Shown here one piece after another: positions 1-11,479 of a stretch of DNA of 64,000 bases; the first letter of the stretch is position 1, and each line of letters begins with the position of its first letter. The DNA is from Cycas panzhihuaensis (taxonomy: Eukaryota; Cycadophyta), in contig CM041465.1 of NCBI GenBank assembly GCA_023213395.1, positions 41,051,741-41,115,740 of the forward strand. Direction: 5' to 3'. The notes beneath the pieces were generated by a model. It made no database searches, was not told the origin of the DNA, and worked only from the letters and a program-made list of their open reading frames with translations. The translations under genes were made by a program, and so were the position numbers.

Positions 1-239
1 AACTCATAAATATAGACTTAGGAAACTATATTGATCATCAATTAAGATAGATGATAAGTCATAACCATAACTCATGCAAAAGATGATGACACATTCATCT
101 ATCTTACCATCAATAAGCTTTTAAAATCTTTCAATCATTACAAAACTACTAGACAGTAATGTGGGCACCCTCCCATTACATTTGATCAACTCACAAATTA
201 ACTAGTTGAATACCATTCCATGTTAATTAAAATAGGGGA

Positions 240-3200
240 AATTTAAGATCCTTCTCAAGCTCTTTTTTTTCCAAATCTAAATCATAAAATAAACTAAGAA
301 ACCAAAACAATCAACAAAATACTCATAATAGTTATTCTAAATTTCAAAAACCTTATAGAGTCTCTACTTTAAATAATTATAATCAAAACTCAAAATATTT
401 AGGATCACTTAAAAATCAAAACTCACTTAGAAAAATATTCTAAATAAGGAATGATTTTAAACCTAATAATAATTAAAATATTAGTTATACCTACTACCAT
501 AAAAAGAGGTATATGATAGATGTTTATAGGAATATAATAGTCTCTAAAATATAAAAAGCTTTAAAAGGGATTAAATCAAGATCCCACGATTCTTTAATTG
601 CCACTATATCTATTTTTTCTACTTATTCTTCCCAACCACCTTTATGTATATTAGATTCTGGTGCTTCTCACCATATGATGGGATACTAAGAATATTTATC
701 CACTTATCAACTTGATTCTAATTTTGAAGAAGAAATCTCCTTTAGAAGTGGTTCCCAGTTAAAATTTAAAGGAACATATGACATAACCCTAAAAGATATA
801 TTTATCAATGATGTTCTCTATGTTACAACATTATTACTTAATCTTTTATCCATTTATCAAATCTACTAGAAAGCCCTTATTGTTAAATTCTGGAAAGATA
901 AATTTGTTATTAAGCAACCTTGTAATAAATTCAAACCTATTACTTCAAGACCTACTAATCATAAAACAAGTCTTTATAGCTTGACAAACTTAAATCATTC
1001 TAAAACTAAACCCTTCATTACTTTCATAGCTAAATCTTACCCAGTTATTAAACTCTGACATGCATAGTTTAGCCATACAAGTTATGACAAACTATGCTAC
1101 TTAAATCAACATGACATGCTTCATGGTCTCCCACTCTTATCAATGATTTATGATGTTTTTGAAGCTTGAATAATAGACAAATAACACATGAATCCCTTCC
1201 CTCATCAAACCTCATTTTGAGTAAAACTACCACTCGAACTTGTGCATTCAAACATCTATGGTCCTTTTTAAGTACCATTATTTTTTGGAAGCAAATACTT
1301 TGTTACTTTTATCAATGATTTTTCTAGAAAATACTAGGTTTACATGCTTAAAAATAGAAGTCAAGTGTTTAATGTTTTTGTTGAATTTAAAACATTGGTC
1401 AAAAATCAATCCAACTTTAAAATTAAAATCTTAGATAAGATAATTCCAAGGAATATCTTAGTAATAAATTTATTTCTTTTTATAAAAAACACAGAATAAG
1501 ATCTCAACATTCCATTGTATACACTCCCTAATAAAATGGTATTGTTGAATGTAAGAACCATACCTTAGTCAAAATGACCAAATATATATTATATGCAAAA
1601 GGTATTGATTTAAAATTATGGGCTAAAGTAATAACTTACTCTAATTATCTATTGAACTGATTGCCAACTAAATCTTTACAGAATGTTACACTAGAACAAA
1701 AGTAGTTTAGTAAAAATCTATCTGTAAAACATCTTGAAATCTTTAGAAGTACTAATTGGGGATATATTCTAAGGGAAAAATATAAAAGAATAGATCCTAA
1801 AAACTCTAAATTTATCTTTGTTGGATAAAGTAAAGAAAGCAGGACTTATAGGTTACTAGATCCTATCACACACACTATTTCAATTATGCATGATATTATT
1901 TTTGATGAAGAGGGATCTTCATCAAACACCAATTTTAATCAAATTGATCTTCCTATCAAAAGTATTTTAACCAATACTATACTAATTGATCCTTTAGTAA
2001 AACAAGCAGATAATGAAGTAATTGAAAGTCTATCTATACAAGTCTAAAATTGGACTTTAATTGAATATAATGCATGTAATCCATCTTCTTCTACTAATAA
2101 CCATATTTTTCAAACCATCTATTAAGAAATAAATAACTAATATGGGCTCAAAAAACCCTTTTTAATGTTGGTTCTAATGCTGATAATCCTTCAGATACTA
2201 GGATAACCAAATCACAAAAGTTACAAGTCAACTTTATCTTAATGGATAAAGCAATGGCCAACAATGATTTTAAGACATATAAAGAAGCTTATAGTAACCC
2301 TGTATGGCAACAAGCCATGTAAATAGAATACAATGAACTTAAAAAAAATTTAACTTAGGAATTAGTATCATTACTATTAGGTAAAAGTTTCGTAGACTAC
2401 AAATGGGTCTACCAAACTAAATATAACTATGAAGAAGTCGTAGAAAAGTATAAAGATCATTTGGTAGACAAAGGTTTCTCTCAAATTGATGGTATTAACT
2501 ATATTAAAACCTTTTCTCCTATTGTAAAAATGAATATAATCAAAATTATTATTTCTCTTGTAGTTGAATTTAGTTAGCAAATATATTAAATGGATGTAAA
2601 TAGTGCCTTTCTAAATGATAACCTTAAAAAAAAATCTATATGTCCCAACCCCCTAGTTTAATTTCTAATCTCAATCTTATTTACAAACTAAAAAAATCTT
2701 TATATGATCTTAAACAAGCCCCTCATACTTGGTATATTAAAATAGATAACTATCTTCTTCAAAGTGGTTACACTAAATGTATTAGTGATCCTAATCTCTA
2801 TTTCAAATGGGAAAATAATAATATTACTATTCTAATTCTTTATGTTGATGATATTATTATCACTGGATCTTTACTTTTTAACATCTTTCAATTAAAATCC
2901 ATCTTAGTATATAAATTTGAAATGATAGATGTATGACTTCTTCACTATTTTCTTGGTCTAGAAATCTGTTAGTCTAAATCTTCCATTTTTATTTTATAAC
3001 CCAAATATATACTTGTCCTAATTAAAAGGTTTAATATAGAGAACTCAAAACCAACTCTAACCCCTTTGCAATCAGGTGTAAAATTATTAACTAATTATCA
3101 AACCCCCCCTAATGATCCTATATTATATCATTAATTAATAGGGAGTCTTATTTACTTAACCCATACTCACCCAAGCATTTCCTATTTGTTGCCTCATGTT

Positions 3201-3810
3201 CCAAATATATACAAAAGTATCATGAATCACACTAGAAAGTAGTAAAATGAATTCTACAACACCTTTAAGGTACAATTTATTATGTTCTAACATATAATTA
3301 TTATAATTCTTATCTAAATTTGATAGGTTATACATATTCACATTGGCTAGGTGATTTAGATGATAAAAAATCTACACCCAAATATATCTTCTTTCTCTAC
3401 TCTTCTCTTATTATGTGGTCGAACAAAAATATACAATCATTGGCACTATCTACAACAAAAGCTAAATATTGAGCCTTGGTAGAATCTAGCAAGGAGTCTC
3501 TATGGATTAAAGATTTATTAAATAAGCTTGGTTTGTTTTCTACTTTTTCTATTCAGATTAAAGTTGATAATCAAGATGTTATTTCTATCATGATTAATCT
3601 TATAGTACATTCTAGAATAAAATATATAGAATTGCATTAGTATTTTATTTGTAATCTTATAAATGATAATACTATTAATCTATCTTATTGTCTTACAAGT
3701 TTAGAGATTATTGATATATTGACAAAGCCATTGATAAAAGCTAAGTTTGTCAAGCTACAAGAGTTATTGAAGGTTGATGAAGTCTTCATCAAAAGGGGAT
3801 TAACATATTG
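240..3810 (+). pseudogene. Decayed copia gag-pol polyprotein
   Basis: Read across frames, a nucleocapsid CCHC knuckle survives at about 481-530 with its cysteines changed to Tyr. The protease motif LDSGASHHM is at about 650-680. Integrase runs about 1240-1860: the usual TPQQNG motif reads TP**NG near 1530, followed by an NxLPT motif whose Arg is a stop. Reverse transcriptase covers about 2260-3100, with SLYDLKQAPHTWY and the catalytic YVDDIIITGS near 2840. RNase H follows, with LALSTTKAKY near 3440 and the ILTKPL tail near 3715. The longest surviving frame is only 98 codons (2640-2936). Most stops fit CAA/CAG to TAA/TAG, CGA to TGA or TGG to TAG changes. Confidence 0.88.
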
Positions 3811-3856
3811 AAGTCTTCATCATCTTTATCATCCTCTATTATACTAAAGATAACAT

Positions 3857-3866
3857 TAAAGGGGGA
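3857..3866 (+). other. Polypurine tract
   Basis: The purine run aaagggggga-like sequence (read aaaggggga) lies immediately before the 3' LTR, where plus-strand DNA synthesis of an LTR element is primed. Position and composition are as expected for copia. Confidence 0.7.
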
Positions 3867-4280
3867 TATTAGAAATAATCTTTTATATGAATGTTATAAG
3901 TTGTAATGTTATCTTTGTAAACCTTATTATAAATTATATTATGTATTTGATTAGTCTTTATTAAAAGTTCAGTGAAATAGACCATTTCTATTTCAACAAA
4001 ATTTACTCTATCTTCCTGAATTAATTATTTGAGGATATTCATGTTTTGGTTGGCTACATGGGTGTATGATTTTGGTTAGGTTGGTGATATGAGAGAAAGG
4101 ATGAGATCCTCTATTTTATACTTATACATTTTGATGTTGTTTTAATAAAATACTATTATATTCGAGGTTATTTTTCTTCCCCTATAGGGGTTTTCCACCT
4201 ACCAATCTAGTGTGCATAATGTGTTATTAATTATTCCTATAATTTAATCTTTTATTTGTAAATATACCCTCTCTTCAACA
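3867..4280 (+). repeat. 3' LTR of the first copia element
   Basis: About 414 bases from tattagaaataatc to ctcttcaaca. The start abuts the polypurine tract and the end carries CA; the first base pair TG has become TA. The partner 5' LTR is outside the window, so the boundaries come from end motifs and the polypurine tract, not from an LTR-LTR alignment. Confidence 0.68.
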
Positions 4281-5599
4281 AATATAAGAGGAAAGAACAG
4301 AAAGTACAACTCACAAGAGGACTTGCCTAATACAACTCATTAATAAACTCAAAGAAAAGAATGAGTGATAATTAAACATTATTTTTAACATTACCCAGAG
4401 TCTTTATTACCTCTTTCCCATCTATTAAATGTACCTTAAGTGATTGTTGCTCCCATTTATTATGGGGCAAATCCACATCTATAACATATTCCTACTCCAA
4501 AAAAACCTATTGAGGGGTATGCTAGTTTGATATCCCTTTTACAAGGTCCCTTATCTAGCCTATAACCATCTCCTTTATAGGTAGTCCAACTCTTTGTGAA
4601 TGTGGGCCACATTTTCCCATCTACATCCTAACTCTAAGCAAGGGTTACCTCCTATGTCATTACTCACATTTCCCCATCCTGCTTTTTTACTCTCAAACAT
4701 GATTCCAACATCCCTAAACTAAGCCCCCCTCCTCATTCCATTGCCTTAGCTCAACCATACATATGGATTTCATTAACATCTATCCAACCCACATTGAATT
4801 AGAAAAACCCCATGGTTACTCAACCATCTATCCTACATTCCCTGACCAATGTGGTTTGGGGTACCCTTGGGGCTACACTATTGCTAGTGCAAGTTATAAT
4901 GCTATCATTTTAATCCACTTACTTTACACTTAGCTATACACTCTAATCATAGGCTTTTACAAGGATATATCTGCATATGTCATATAACCTAGATCCTTAA
5001 CATCCGTATGGGGCCATCCCTCTATCAGGGGTATCTTATGGATAAAACATACTTCCCCAACCTTGAGTTTATAGTGTGCCTCCACTTGTAGGGGTTCCTT
5101 ATGGCCTAATTAAGGGTAGTAGCACTAAACGTTTCCCATCCCTCCTAACCTTGAGATTCTAAAGGAAGTGCCTATGTATGAAAGGGCTATATACCTCCTT
5201 AGGTTATCTAGGGTCTATGGCCAAGTGCCACCCCTTCATAACCCATTCTATCTCTTCTTAACCAAGCATACTTATAAGGCATGCCTACTTATAGAGGGTT
5301 CCCACCTCCTTTAGTAGTTCCTTACCCTATTGAGGACACTCCCCAACTAGTCTAAATTGTTTATATCCTATATTATTAGATACACCCATAAGGGCTACCC
5401 ACTTATGGTAATTTTTAGTCCTTTTCTTCATACCTACCATAAGTAGGGGGCATTAATCTTGTATCTTAATCATATGTGTAATCGTTCATTGACTACTATA
5501 ACATCGTACTTTCATTAACAGTATCGAGGATAAACCTCCTACCACATCCACTTGAGGTTCCTAGGTTTGAGGGGCTAGTAACCAAGATCATAATGAGCA
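4281..5599. other. Intergenic or decayed repeat, nothing recognised
   Basis: About 1.3 kb with no reading frame or motif I recognise. It lies just upstream of the Tat-like gag and may be its eroded amino-terminal gag or leader, since the related element at 56-59 kb has a long Pro/Ser-rich gag amino terminus; I could not align the two convincingly. Confidence 0.4.
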
Positions 5600-5639
5600 T
5601 ATGAAGGATTTTGCCCTAGCTTTCATTGATTTTTAGCCT

Positions 5640-6770
5640 TTATGATCATATTATAATGAAGATATTCCTATGATTATTTTACAAGGATGCTCATAAATGG
5701 TTTTATAGCTTGGTCCCTTATTTTATTCATAGCTTCCAATAATTAGTTGATACCCTTGTTAACTACTTCCATGTATCCCATCCATTTAAGAATGGAGTTA
5801 TAGCTCTACTTATGCATAAACAAGGCCCCAATGAACTTAATAGAGACTTTTCAAGACACTTTCATGACTTTATTTGCTCCTTTAGGACCACACTACTTGA
5901 GGAGTTGTATAGGGATATAATTGTTAATGCCATTCATCTTGAGGTATATGTAAAATTGCTTAAAATTGGCACTATTATCTATGACATTACTATTACTAAA
6001 TTATTAGCACTAGAATTTATCAAGATCTAGTAAGGTATTAAGAAGTTATATAAACTAGGACCAAGGCATAATCAATCCTCACTAGTGGGTTAAGAAGAGA
6101 CACTTAATTCCATTACCTCTACTATTCATTTATTCAAAGAGGTGGGTAAAGATTTAAAGCCATAACATGGGCCTCCTAAGAGGTTGAATCGAGTAAGACT
6201 AGATCCTAGAGACTCTACACTCATTTATCAAGTTACATAACACCCACCTCCCTAAAAGGAGATAAGAGAAAGGCCTTCCCCTCTATAAAAACCTTCATGC
6301 TTGATCCACCCATATGGCTTCCACAATAATGGCTATTATTAGACTTAACTCTTAGAGCTTGCTCCCCCTTAAAGGCCCCAAAATTAACTAACTTCTAAGC
6401 CTAATTTAGAGTAGCCTATTCACATTAACCTATTCCCAAAGCATGATGATAAGCAAACCCAAGATCAATAGAGGAAGGGTAAAGTTTAACAACCCAAAGA
6501 AAAAGACACCAAATAAGGCTTCAAGTTTTAACCAAAGCCTAACTTATTACTAGGCAAGACTTAAGCCTAATTTAAAGCCAAAGCTAAAGAAGTTACTAAG
6601 TGTTATAATATAAAAGGTAAGTATGTAATTCATATGCTTGAGGCTTCCCTTGCATTTACCACCATATGTGCCTAGGTGACAAAAGAAATTAAGGGTATAT
6701 CATCATTTAATCTTTCACTTATGATTATTCCTTGCTTGCCTAACACCATTCTAATCTAACTAGGGCAGTT
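5640..6770 (+). pseudogene. Gypsy gag remnant (Tat-like)
   Basis: The frame around 5660-6030 reads a Retrotrans_gag-type domain: a DAHKWFYSL motif, SFQxLVDTLVNYF, then KQGPNELNRDFSRHFHD and EELYRD. The element at 57.0-57.6 kb reads DALKWFYYL, SFQQLVDEFINYF, KQGHDEMNRDF and EELKRD at the same places, which is clear homology. Farther on (6430-6700) the weaker FPKH and KGKYVIHMLEA segments match FPKHG and KGKKVIQMVRA of the other copy. Several stops interrupt it. Its likely original role was the capsid protein of the element. Confidence 0.72.
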
Positions 6771-6779
6771 TGGCATAAT

Positions 6780-7489
6780 GAGGTGACCTGAGTTGGTCAC
6801 ACTTATAGATAAGAGGCAAATATGGTTAAATACCAAATATCTAAATATATAATTAACTATTTTACAAAAGGATGAATAAATATTACAATTGAGCTCTTAT
6901 TTATACTATCCATATGCAAGGGCATGACTTATCATCAATATAGATAACCATTTATTATTAATAATTAATGCTTAATTATATATTAATTAGGTCCACTATA
7001 AGATCTCCTCTCTAAGAAGGCTTCATCCTTGAAGGCTACTTAAATGGAATATACCTTATGCAAGTAGAATAATATTGTATAGTTTCACTAAATTCACATG
7101 TTGATTTGAATTGGCAAATAAGTGCTTAACATATGATCTAAAAAATGCCTTTTCCCTAGAGTTTGGTTAATCATTTATTGAACTATGATGTTATCAACCA
7201 TTGTCTTTAATTTTGATGCAATTTCTCACTCTATCAAAGTAACATGGCATATTCACCTACTTTATGGATTATTATTAAGGCCTTGCAAGGGATCTTCCAC
7301 TTAAAATTATGAATGGATGAACAGAAGGAATTAATATAGAATGAAGCTTGAATTATTTAAAAGGTAACTAATAATAATTAGGTATAGAAGTCTTGATTTC
7401 TTGAAATTTTTGTTGATTTATTATCATACTCATAATAGGAATGGTAATAATGTCCAATAACATTTCATCAACTTTGGGTGAGATAGAAG
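6780..7489. other. Inserted sequence inside the Tat-like fragment, unrecognised
   Basis: AT-rich sequence separating the gag remnant from the protease remnant. No coding motif seen on either strand. It adjoins the dispersed repeat at 7490-8200 and may belong to the same insertion. Confidence 0.35.
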
Positions 7490-8200
7490 GAGTACTAAGT
7501 TCTATGATAATAAAATTTTAGAAATACAGTAATTAGGTGATACTAATATGATAATGTTGTAATAGCCTTTTTGTATAACTTGATATTTGTATTACTATCT
7601 TTGGTTTATTCTTCTAACATATTATCACTAGCTTCATAGCTTGATTTCTCATCATTTGTAAGCATATCATGTTTGTTACTACTATTTTTAGAAGTTAGTT
7701 CTTTACTAGATTATTTATTTTATGATGGAAGGATTTGACAAGATATTCTTGTAACAAAACTCCTATTTGTTATTAATATATTATGGATTTATAGTAGCAA
7801 CCTTGGAATCAATATAGGGAATCAGAATAAAAGTAGGATTTTTTTTTTTGAATTCTATAGTCCTTATCTTTATATGCATGTAATGGTGTTTTTTTTAAAA
7901 CCTTCTAATTGTGGTCTATATCTACATATAAAGATGGTCGACTAGGTTGATACTTATTTCTATAATGCTTTCTATATGGATGCTTTATGGATACAAAAGA
8001 AGTAGTAGCTATTTTCTGAGTTATCCAACTTGCAATAATTGATTTATTCTCATTATCATTTAATCTATTATGTGGGTGTTTATAACCTAATTTTTTATCA
8101 TTATCAAGATTCGATTACCTTGTTTTTATGGAAAATTTTATAGTCTAGATTACATTCTTAAATATTTAATATATTTATAATATTTTATTCTCTTTGTTAT
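7490..8200 (-). repeat. Dispersed repeat family F, copy 1
   Basis: This stretch resembles 24110-24634 followed directly by 31662-31800, once the copia element inserted there is removed. Shared blocks include the Asn/Ser/Tyr-rich translation on the minus strand and matching phrases such as tatagtagcaacctt at 7790 and 24415. On the minus strand the better-preserved copy has a gag-like domain upstream (about 32060-32345), so the repeat is probably the downstream gag or nucleocapsid part of an old minus-strand element. Family not identified. Confidence 0.55.
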
Positions 8201-8214
8201 CCTTTTAACTATAG

Positions 8215-9080
8215 TCCATCTTAATGGGGATGTTTAAGATGAATATCCTCAAAAGTTATCTCAACTTAAGAAAGTTACTCCTTAATGCTCTAAAGCCTAG
8301 AGATGTTAACTCTATTAGGGTAAAACCCACTAGTCATCTCGTCATTCCATTCAACCCTATTGAACTTCCTTCTTCTAAGGAAAGAACTTGCCATTTGATA
8401 CCTATATTTTTCATTTCCATAGAGATCATTGATTGTATCTTGGAAAAAGTAGTGGTTGATTTTAAGTCCTCTATGAATATCATGCTAGCTAAAATACTCT
8501 AAGGGTTGGACATTGTTGGTCTTGAGCTTGTTCCTTAGAAATTCCATAGATATGATAGAGCCCTAAGAGTGGTCACCATCCCCTTGACCCCTAAATATAA
8601 AATTTTCCTTATAGAGATTATTATTATTCTAGATGTTGATGTAGATTGTAACATATTATTGAAGAGAGAATGGTTGGACCATATAGAGGTAGTTTGCTCC
8701 TCCTACTAGGGTCAGATTAAATTTATCCATGAGGGACAAGTTTGTAAAACTAAACACTAAGATCCCCAGCCAAATATATAAGTTATATTCACAAAAGATG
8801 AAGTATTTAACCATTTATTTTAAAATGAAAAGTCAAAATTCAATCAAGATTTGACCCCTTTAGAGTCAAGCCTAATTTTCTTCATATCAATAGGTGTGGG
8901 TCACCATGGATTTTTTGGTACCCTTAGTGACCTATAGTTTGATCATGATGAAGACCCCATATATTTATTATATATATTAGGATATATTTTGGGGGTTGTT
9001 GACCTAGTTATTATGCAAGTCTCTTCCCCTCAAGTACCTCCTCCATTTAACTCATATTTTGGTTCTTCTTCATCTTATAA
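8215..9080 (+). pseudogene. Gypsy protease remnant (Tat-like)
   Basis: The 92-codon frame at 8224-8502 resembles the protease leader of the element at 55.9-56.3 kb: ILKSYL versus VLRSYL, PFNPIELPSSKER versus SFDPKDLPPTYER, and FKSSMNIM versus NGSSMNAM at the presumed active-site region. Downstream (8600-8740) IILDVDVDCNILLKREWLD and IKFIHEG match IIVLDVDVDYNLLL, PWLDQ and LKFIHEG. The catalytic Asp region is altered and stops intervene, so it is inactive. Homology to the other copy is firm; enzymatic assignment is by family knowledge. Confidence 0.7.
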
Positions 9081-9110
9081 CAATTCCCAAAAGTGTGACT
9101 AACCTCACAT

Positions 9111-9212
9111 CCCATAACTAATAACTATAAGTATATATCTCTAGATCCTATCCCATAACTAATAAACCTAAGTATATATCTCTAGAGCCTATCCCATAAC
9201 TAATAACTCTCC
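9111..9212 (+). repeat. 41-base tandem repeat, about 2.5 copies
   Basis: The phrase cccataactaataa recurs at 9111, 9152 and 9193, a period of 41 bases each time, with gtatatatctctaga in the two full units. The copies are nearly identical, so the array is younger than the surrounding decayed sequence. Confidence 0.85.
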
Positions 9213-9367
9213 CTATCGAGCACCCTTGAGGAGGCATAAGACCTTAATATCATAATAATCTTTGAGATTTATGGATTAGTCATATGATAATAGCCTTAGC
9301 CCCCCTCTTGTAATGTAAACTAAGGGCAAAAATATTTAGGGTATCATTTATTTTAATAGTAATGAAG

Positions 9368-9829
9368 TGTTAAGTTATGTGATATTAGCCACATAAATTA
9401 TTATTTAATGTTCTCTTACTCAAACTTTGGTTAAGGTGACATATGTACATATGTTAATGTAAACTCCCATTGGCAGGTGAGAAGGCTTTTGAAATGTGAT
9501 AGGCTCATCATGAGGTGAATTGTCCTATAAATATGTATACTCCTACTTGAGAAACTTGAGGGTATAAGGAGTATATTTATTATGGGATTGATAGAGTGGA
9601 TCTCTACTCTAACTTTCTCCCATGTTTTTTCCTTGGTTTGGGTTTCCTAGGTCTATATCTAGTGTCTTGTGGTGATTATGCATGTTCTTATATTTATCTT
9701 GATTTATATAATGTTTATGTATATACCTGACGCTTTATTTTTCATGCTTCTATTGTTATATTATTTTTGAAGTGGTATATTAATATGTTGTTGTATCTTG
9801 GACCTATTGTGGATTAGCTTGCTTTAGCA
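9368..9829 (+). repeat. LTR of a plus-strand retroelement
   Basis: About 462 bases starting tgttaagttatgtg and ending gctttagca, directly followed by a Met-tRNA-type primer site. A TATA-like box lies inside. No partner copy was found in the window; the 3' part of the element may be missing. Boundaries are inferred from end motifs and the primer site. Confidence 0.55.
9526..9533 (+). promoter_or_regulatory. TATA-like box in LTR
   Basis: The octamer tataaata sits about 300 bases before the LTR end, a reasonable place for the U3 promoter of a retroelement. Sequence-only inference. Confidence 0.35.
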
Positions 9830-9886
9830 TTTGGTATCATAGCTTTAAAATTTAGTATTAGAGCTTTTTAACATTTGGTATAAGAG
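9830..9886 (+). other. Primer-binding site, three tandem copies
   Basis: A first site, tggtatcatagc, begins three bases after the LTR. Variants tagtattagagc and tggtataagagc follow; the three copies begin at 9830, 9851 and 9874 (spacings 21 and 23). All resemble the complement of the initiator Met-tRNA 3' end (tggtatcagagc). The first copy is the one placed correctly for priming. Confidence 0.6.
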
Positions 9887-10069
9887 CTAATGATTCTAAA
9901 GATTCATATGAGGAGAACCTATTTTAACTGGTTGTTAGCCATGTTGATTCAGAGCCTAGATGTAGGGTTTGTCACTAATGTATTGATATGAATATATATA
10001 AGCATGAGTGTTTAGAGCATATTGGTGTCGTTGAGCCTAGTATAAACAATGTAGTAGATAAGAAAGCTA
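9887..10069 (+). other. Leader remnant after the LTR
   Basis: Probably untranslated leader of the element that owns the LTR at 9368-9829; no coding signal. Removing the insertion 10075-15447 joins it to 15453. Confidence 0.35.
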
Positions 10070-10074
10070 GTTTT
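10070..10074 (+). repeat. Target-site duplication, left copy (gtttt)
   Basis: The five bases gtttt before the 5' LTR are repeated exactly at 15448-15452 after the 3' LTR, as expected for integrase-mediated insertion. Confidence 0.8.
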
Positions 10075-10426
10075 TATTAGAGTATAATGTTTAATGTGTG
10101 TCCTAAGATTAATAGTCATAGTCCTAAGTCTTAGATTCAAAGAGTCATTATAATATTATGTGAGAAGATAGAAGCTTATTGGTCAAGTTAGTTAGTGTAA
10201 TGCCATTAGTCAGGACAAAGGTATTTGTCCCACATGTGTTACTTGTCTTGTATTTCCTCCCACCTCTTTTGTATACAAAGGTGGTTGAGGTAGTATATGT
10301 CATCAAGTCATGACGGAGACTCATGCTGAGTCTATGATGCTTTAGTGTTATGTATATGTTAATACAAGTTATACTTTGGTTATCGATCTTGTGGTTGTTG
10401 GATGCTTTCTATGTTAAAGTCTAATA
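10075..10426 (+). repeat. 5' LTR of the 5.4-kb element
   Basis: Aligns end to end with 15087-15447. It contains a near-palindrome around gtatac (cccacctctttt ... aaaggtgg, about 10259-10285). The TATA-like box seen in the 3' copy reads tatacaaa here. Confidence 0.92.
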
Positions 10427-10438
10427 TGGTATCATAGC
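10427..10438 (+). other. Primer-binding site (Met-tRNA type)
   Basis: tggtatcatagc starts directly after the LTR; one mismatch from the usual copia primer site tggtatcagagc. Confidence 0.8.
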
Positions 10439-11479
10439 AGACCATCCTACTGTAAGAAGAAGTGTGAGAAGATTGAGAGAAGAGAATTCTATTGAAGGAT
10501 AGAGCATTCAACCAAGGAGGTGGCTTTATAGATTCATTTCTGCTGGGTTGAGAATTTATTTTCTGAAGACACCAATCAAGCCAAGGTTGATAGAAAATAA
10601 GATCTCTCTAGGTAATATTGTTCCTTTGATTATTTTGAAGAAAGAACTTTGTGTTGATGTGGATTTTTGATGACATTTAAATTCCACCTAAAAATAAAAG
10701 GTTTGTACCAGCTAGACTTATGCTGAAATACTGAGTAAAATCAATTCCTAAGTATGCATAAAATCTATGTATAGAGATAAGGCTTTATGGATGAAAGAAG
10801 ATCTTATCTGTCTTGAAAAATTAGCCCTCTATTTCTTTTGTATGCCCCTGTCAATTCTATGATGTCATAAATCCTAGCCATAATAAATTCTAAGAAGAGA
10901 AGAGATCCTTATATGCCATCAAATTCTATGAATTTTTCTTCCCCTAGAGCTAGTTTTATAACTGGATAGTAGCCCCACATATGGTATTAGTCCTATTAAC
11001 AGAAGAAGTTGTAAACTTGGGCACTATCAGAGGGCTCAAAAGGGTTAGAGAATTGCTGGAGGAGGAGTCTAATCTAAAACAAAACATGAAGATGGCTAAT
11101 CCATAGAAGTAATGGAGGATATAGATCATGTACAATTGCTGAAGTACAGGGCCATAGTAGGGCCGAGTAAGACTGAGAAATCCATGGAGCATATAGAAAT
11201 CCAACAGCAAGAGCCATGCCATTTGGTTTGATATTCCATTTACAAGCCTCCACAACCACGTTATCATTGTTAACAGCTACAACTGAACCTGATTTACTTA
11301 TTACTAGTTGAAGTATTGATTCTATACCCTTAAGGGTTTGTGTTGAAACTATTGAGAGATTTTTTTATTGGTGAAATTTGAATTGAAATTTGGATATCTT
11401 AAAATCATTACCTTATGAAATAAGATTTGTAAAACCCTAACTGATACATGATGATAATTACCTGTGCATAAAGGCATAA
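10439..11479. other. Internal region without identified coding sequence
   Basis: Leader-like sequence to about 10950, then an open stretch on the minus strand (about 10956-11290) in two overlapping frames. It contains a segment reading CKWNIKPNGMALAVGF that looks protein-like but that I cannot assign. It lies next to the ATG18-like fragment on the same strand, so it may be further captured host sequence. Confidence 0.4.

Larger units (their letters stand above)
1..4280 (+). mobile_element. Ty1/copia retrotransposon, 5' end outside window
   Basis: Plus-strand copia element: gag zinc-finger remnant, protease, integrase, reverse transcriptase and RNase H follow in copia order, then a polypurine tract and a 3' LTR. 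The 5' LTR and primer site are not in the window, and the first 240 bases show nothing I can name. Coding sequence is riddled with stops and frameshifts, so the element is dead. Identification rests on several independent copia motifs in the right order; the 5' extent is unknown. Confidence 0.88.
5600..9080 (+). mobile_element. Decayed Tat-like Ty3/gypsy fragment (gag and protease only)
   Basis: Two separate stretches (about 5640-6770 and 8215-9080) translate into proteins resembling consecutive parts of gag and protease of the minus-strand Tat-like element at 48-62 kb. In that element these parts are close together; here they are separated by about 1.4 kb of foreign repeat. No reverse transcriptase, integrase or matching LTR was found, so this is a truncated, interrupted copy of the same or a sister family. 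Confidence 0.68.

Noticed and set aside
9111-9212. CRISPR-like array
   Set aside because: Units are contiguous with no unique spacers; a simple tandem repeat in a plant genome.
10956-11267. Two overlapping minus-strand frames as a possible gene
   Set aside because: Protein-like, but no motif recognised and two frames compete; kept only as an unassigned stretch beside the ATG18-like fragment.
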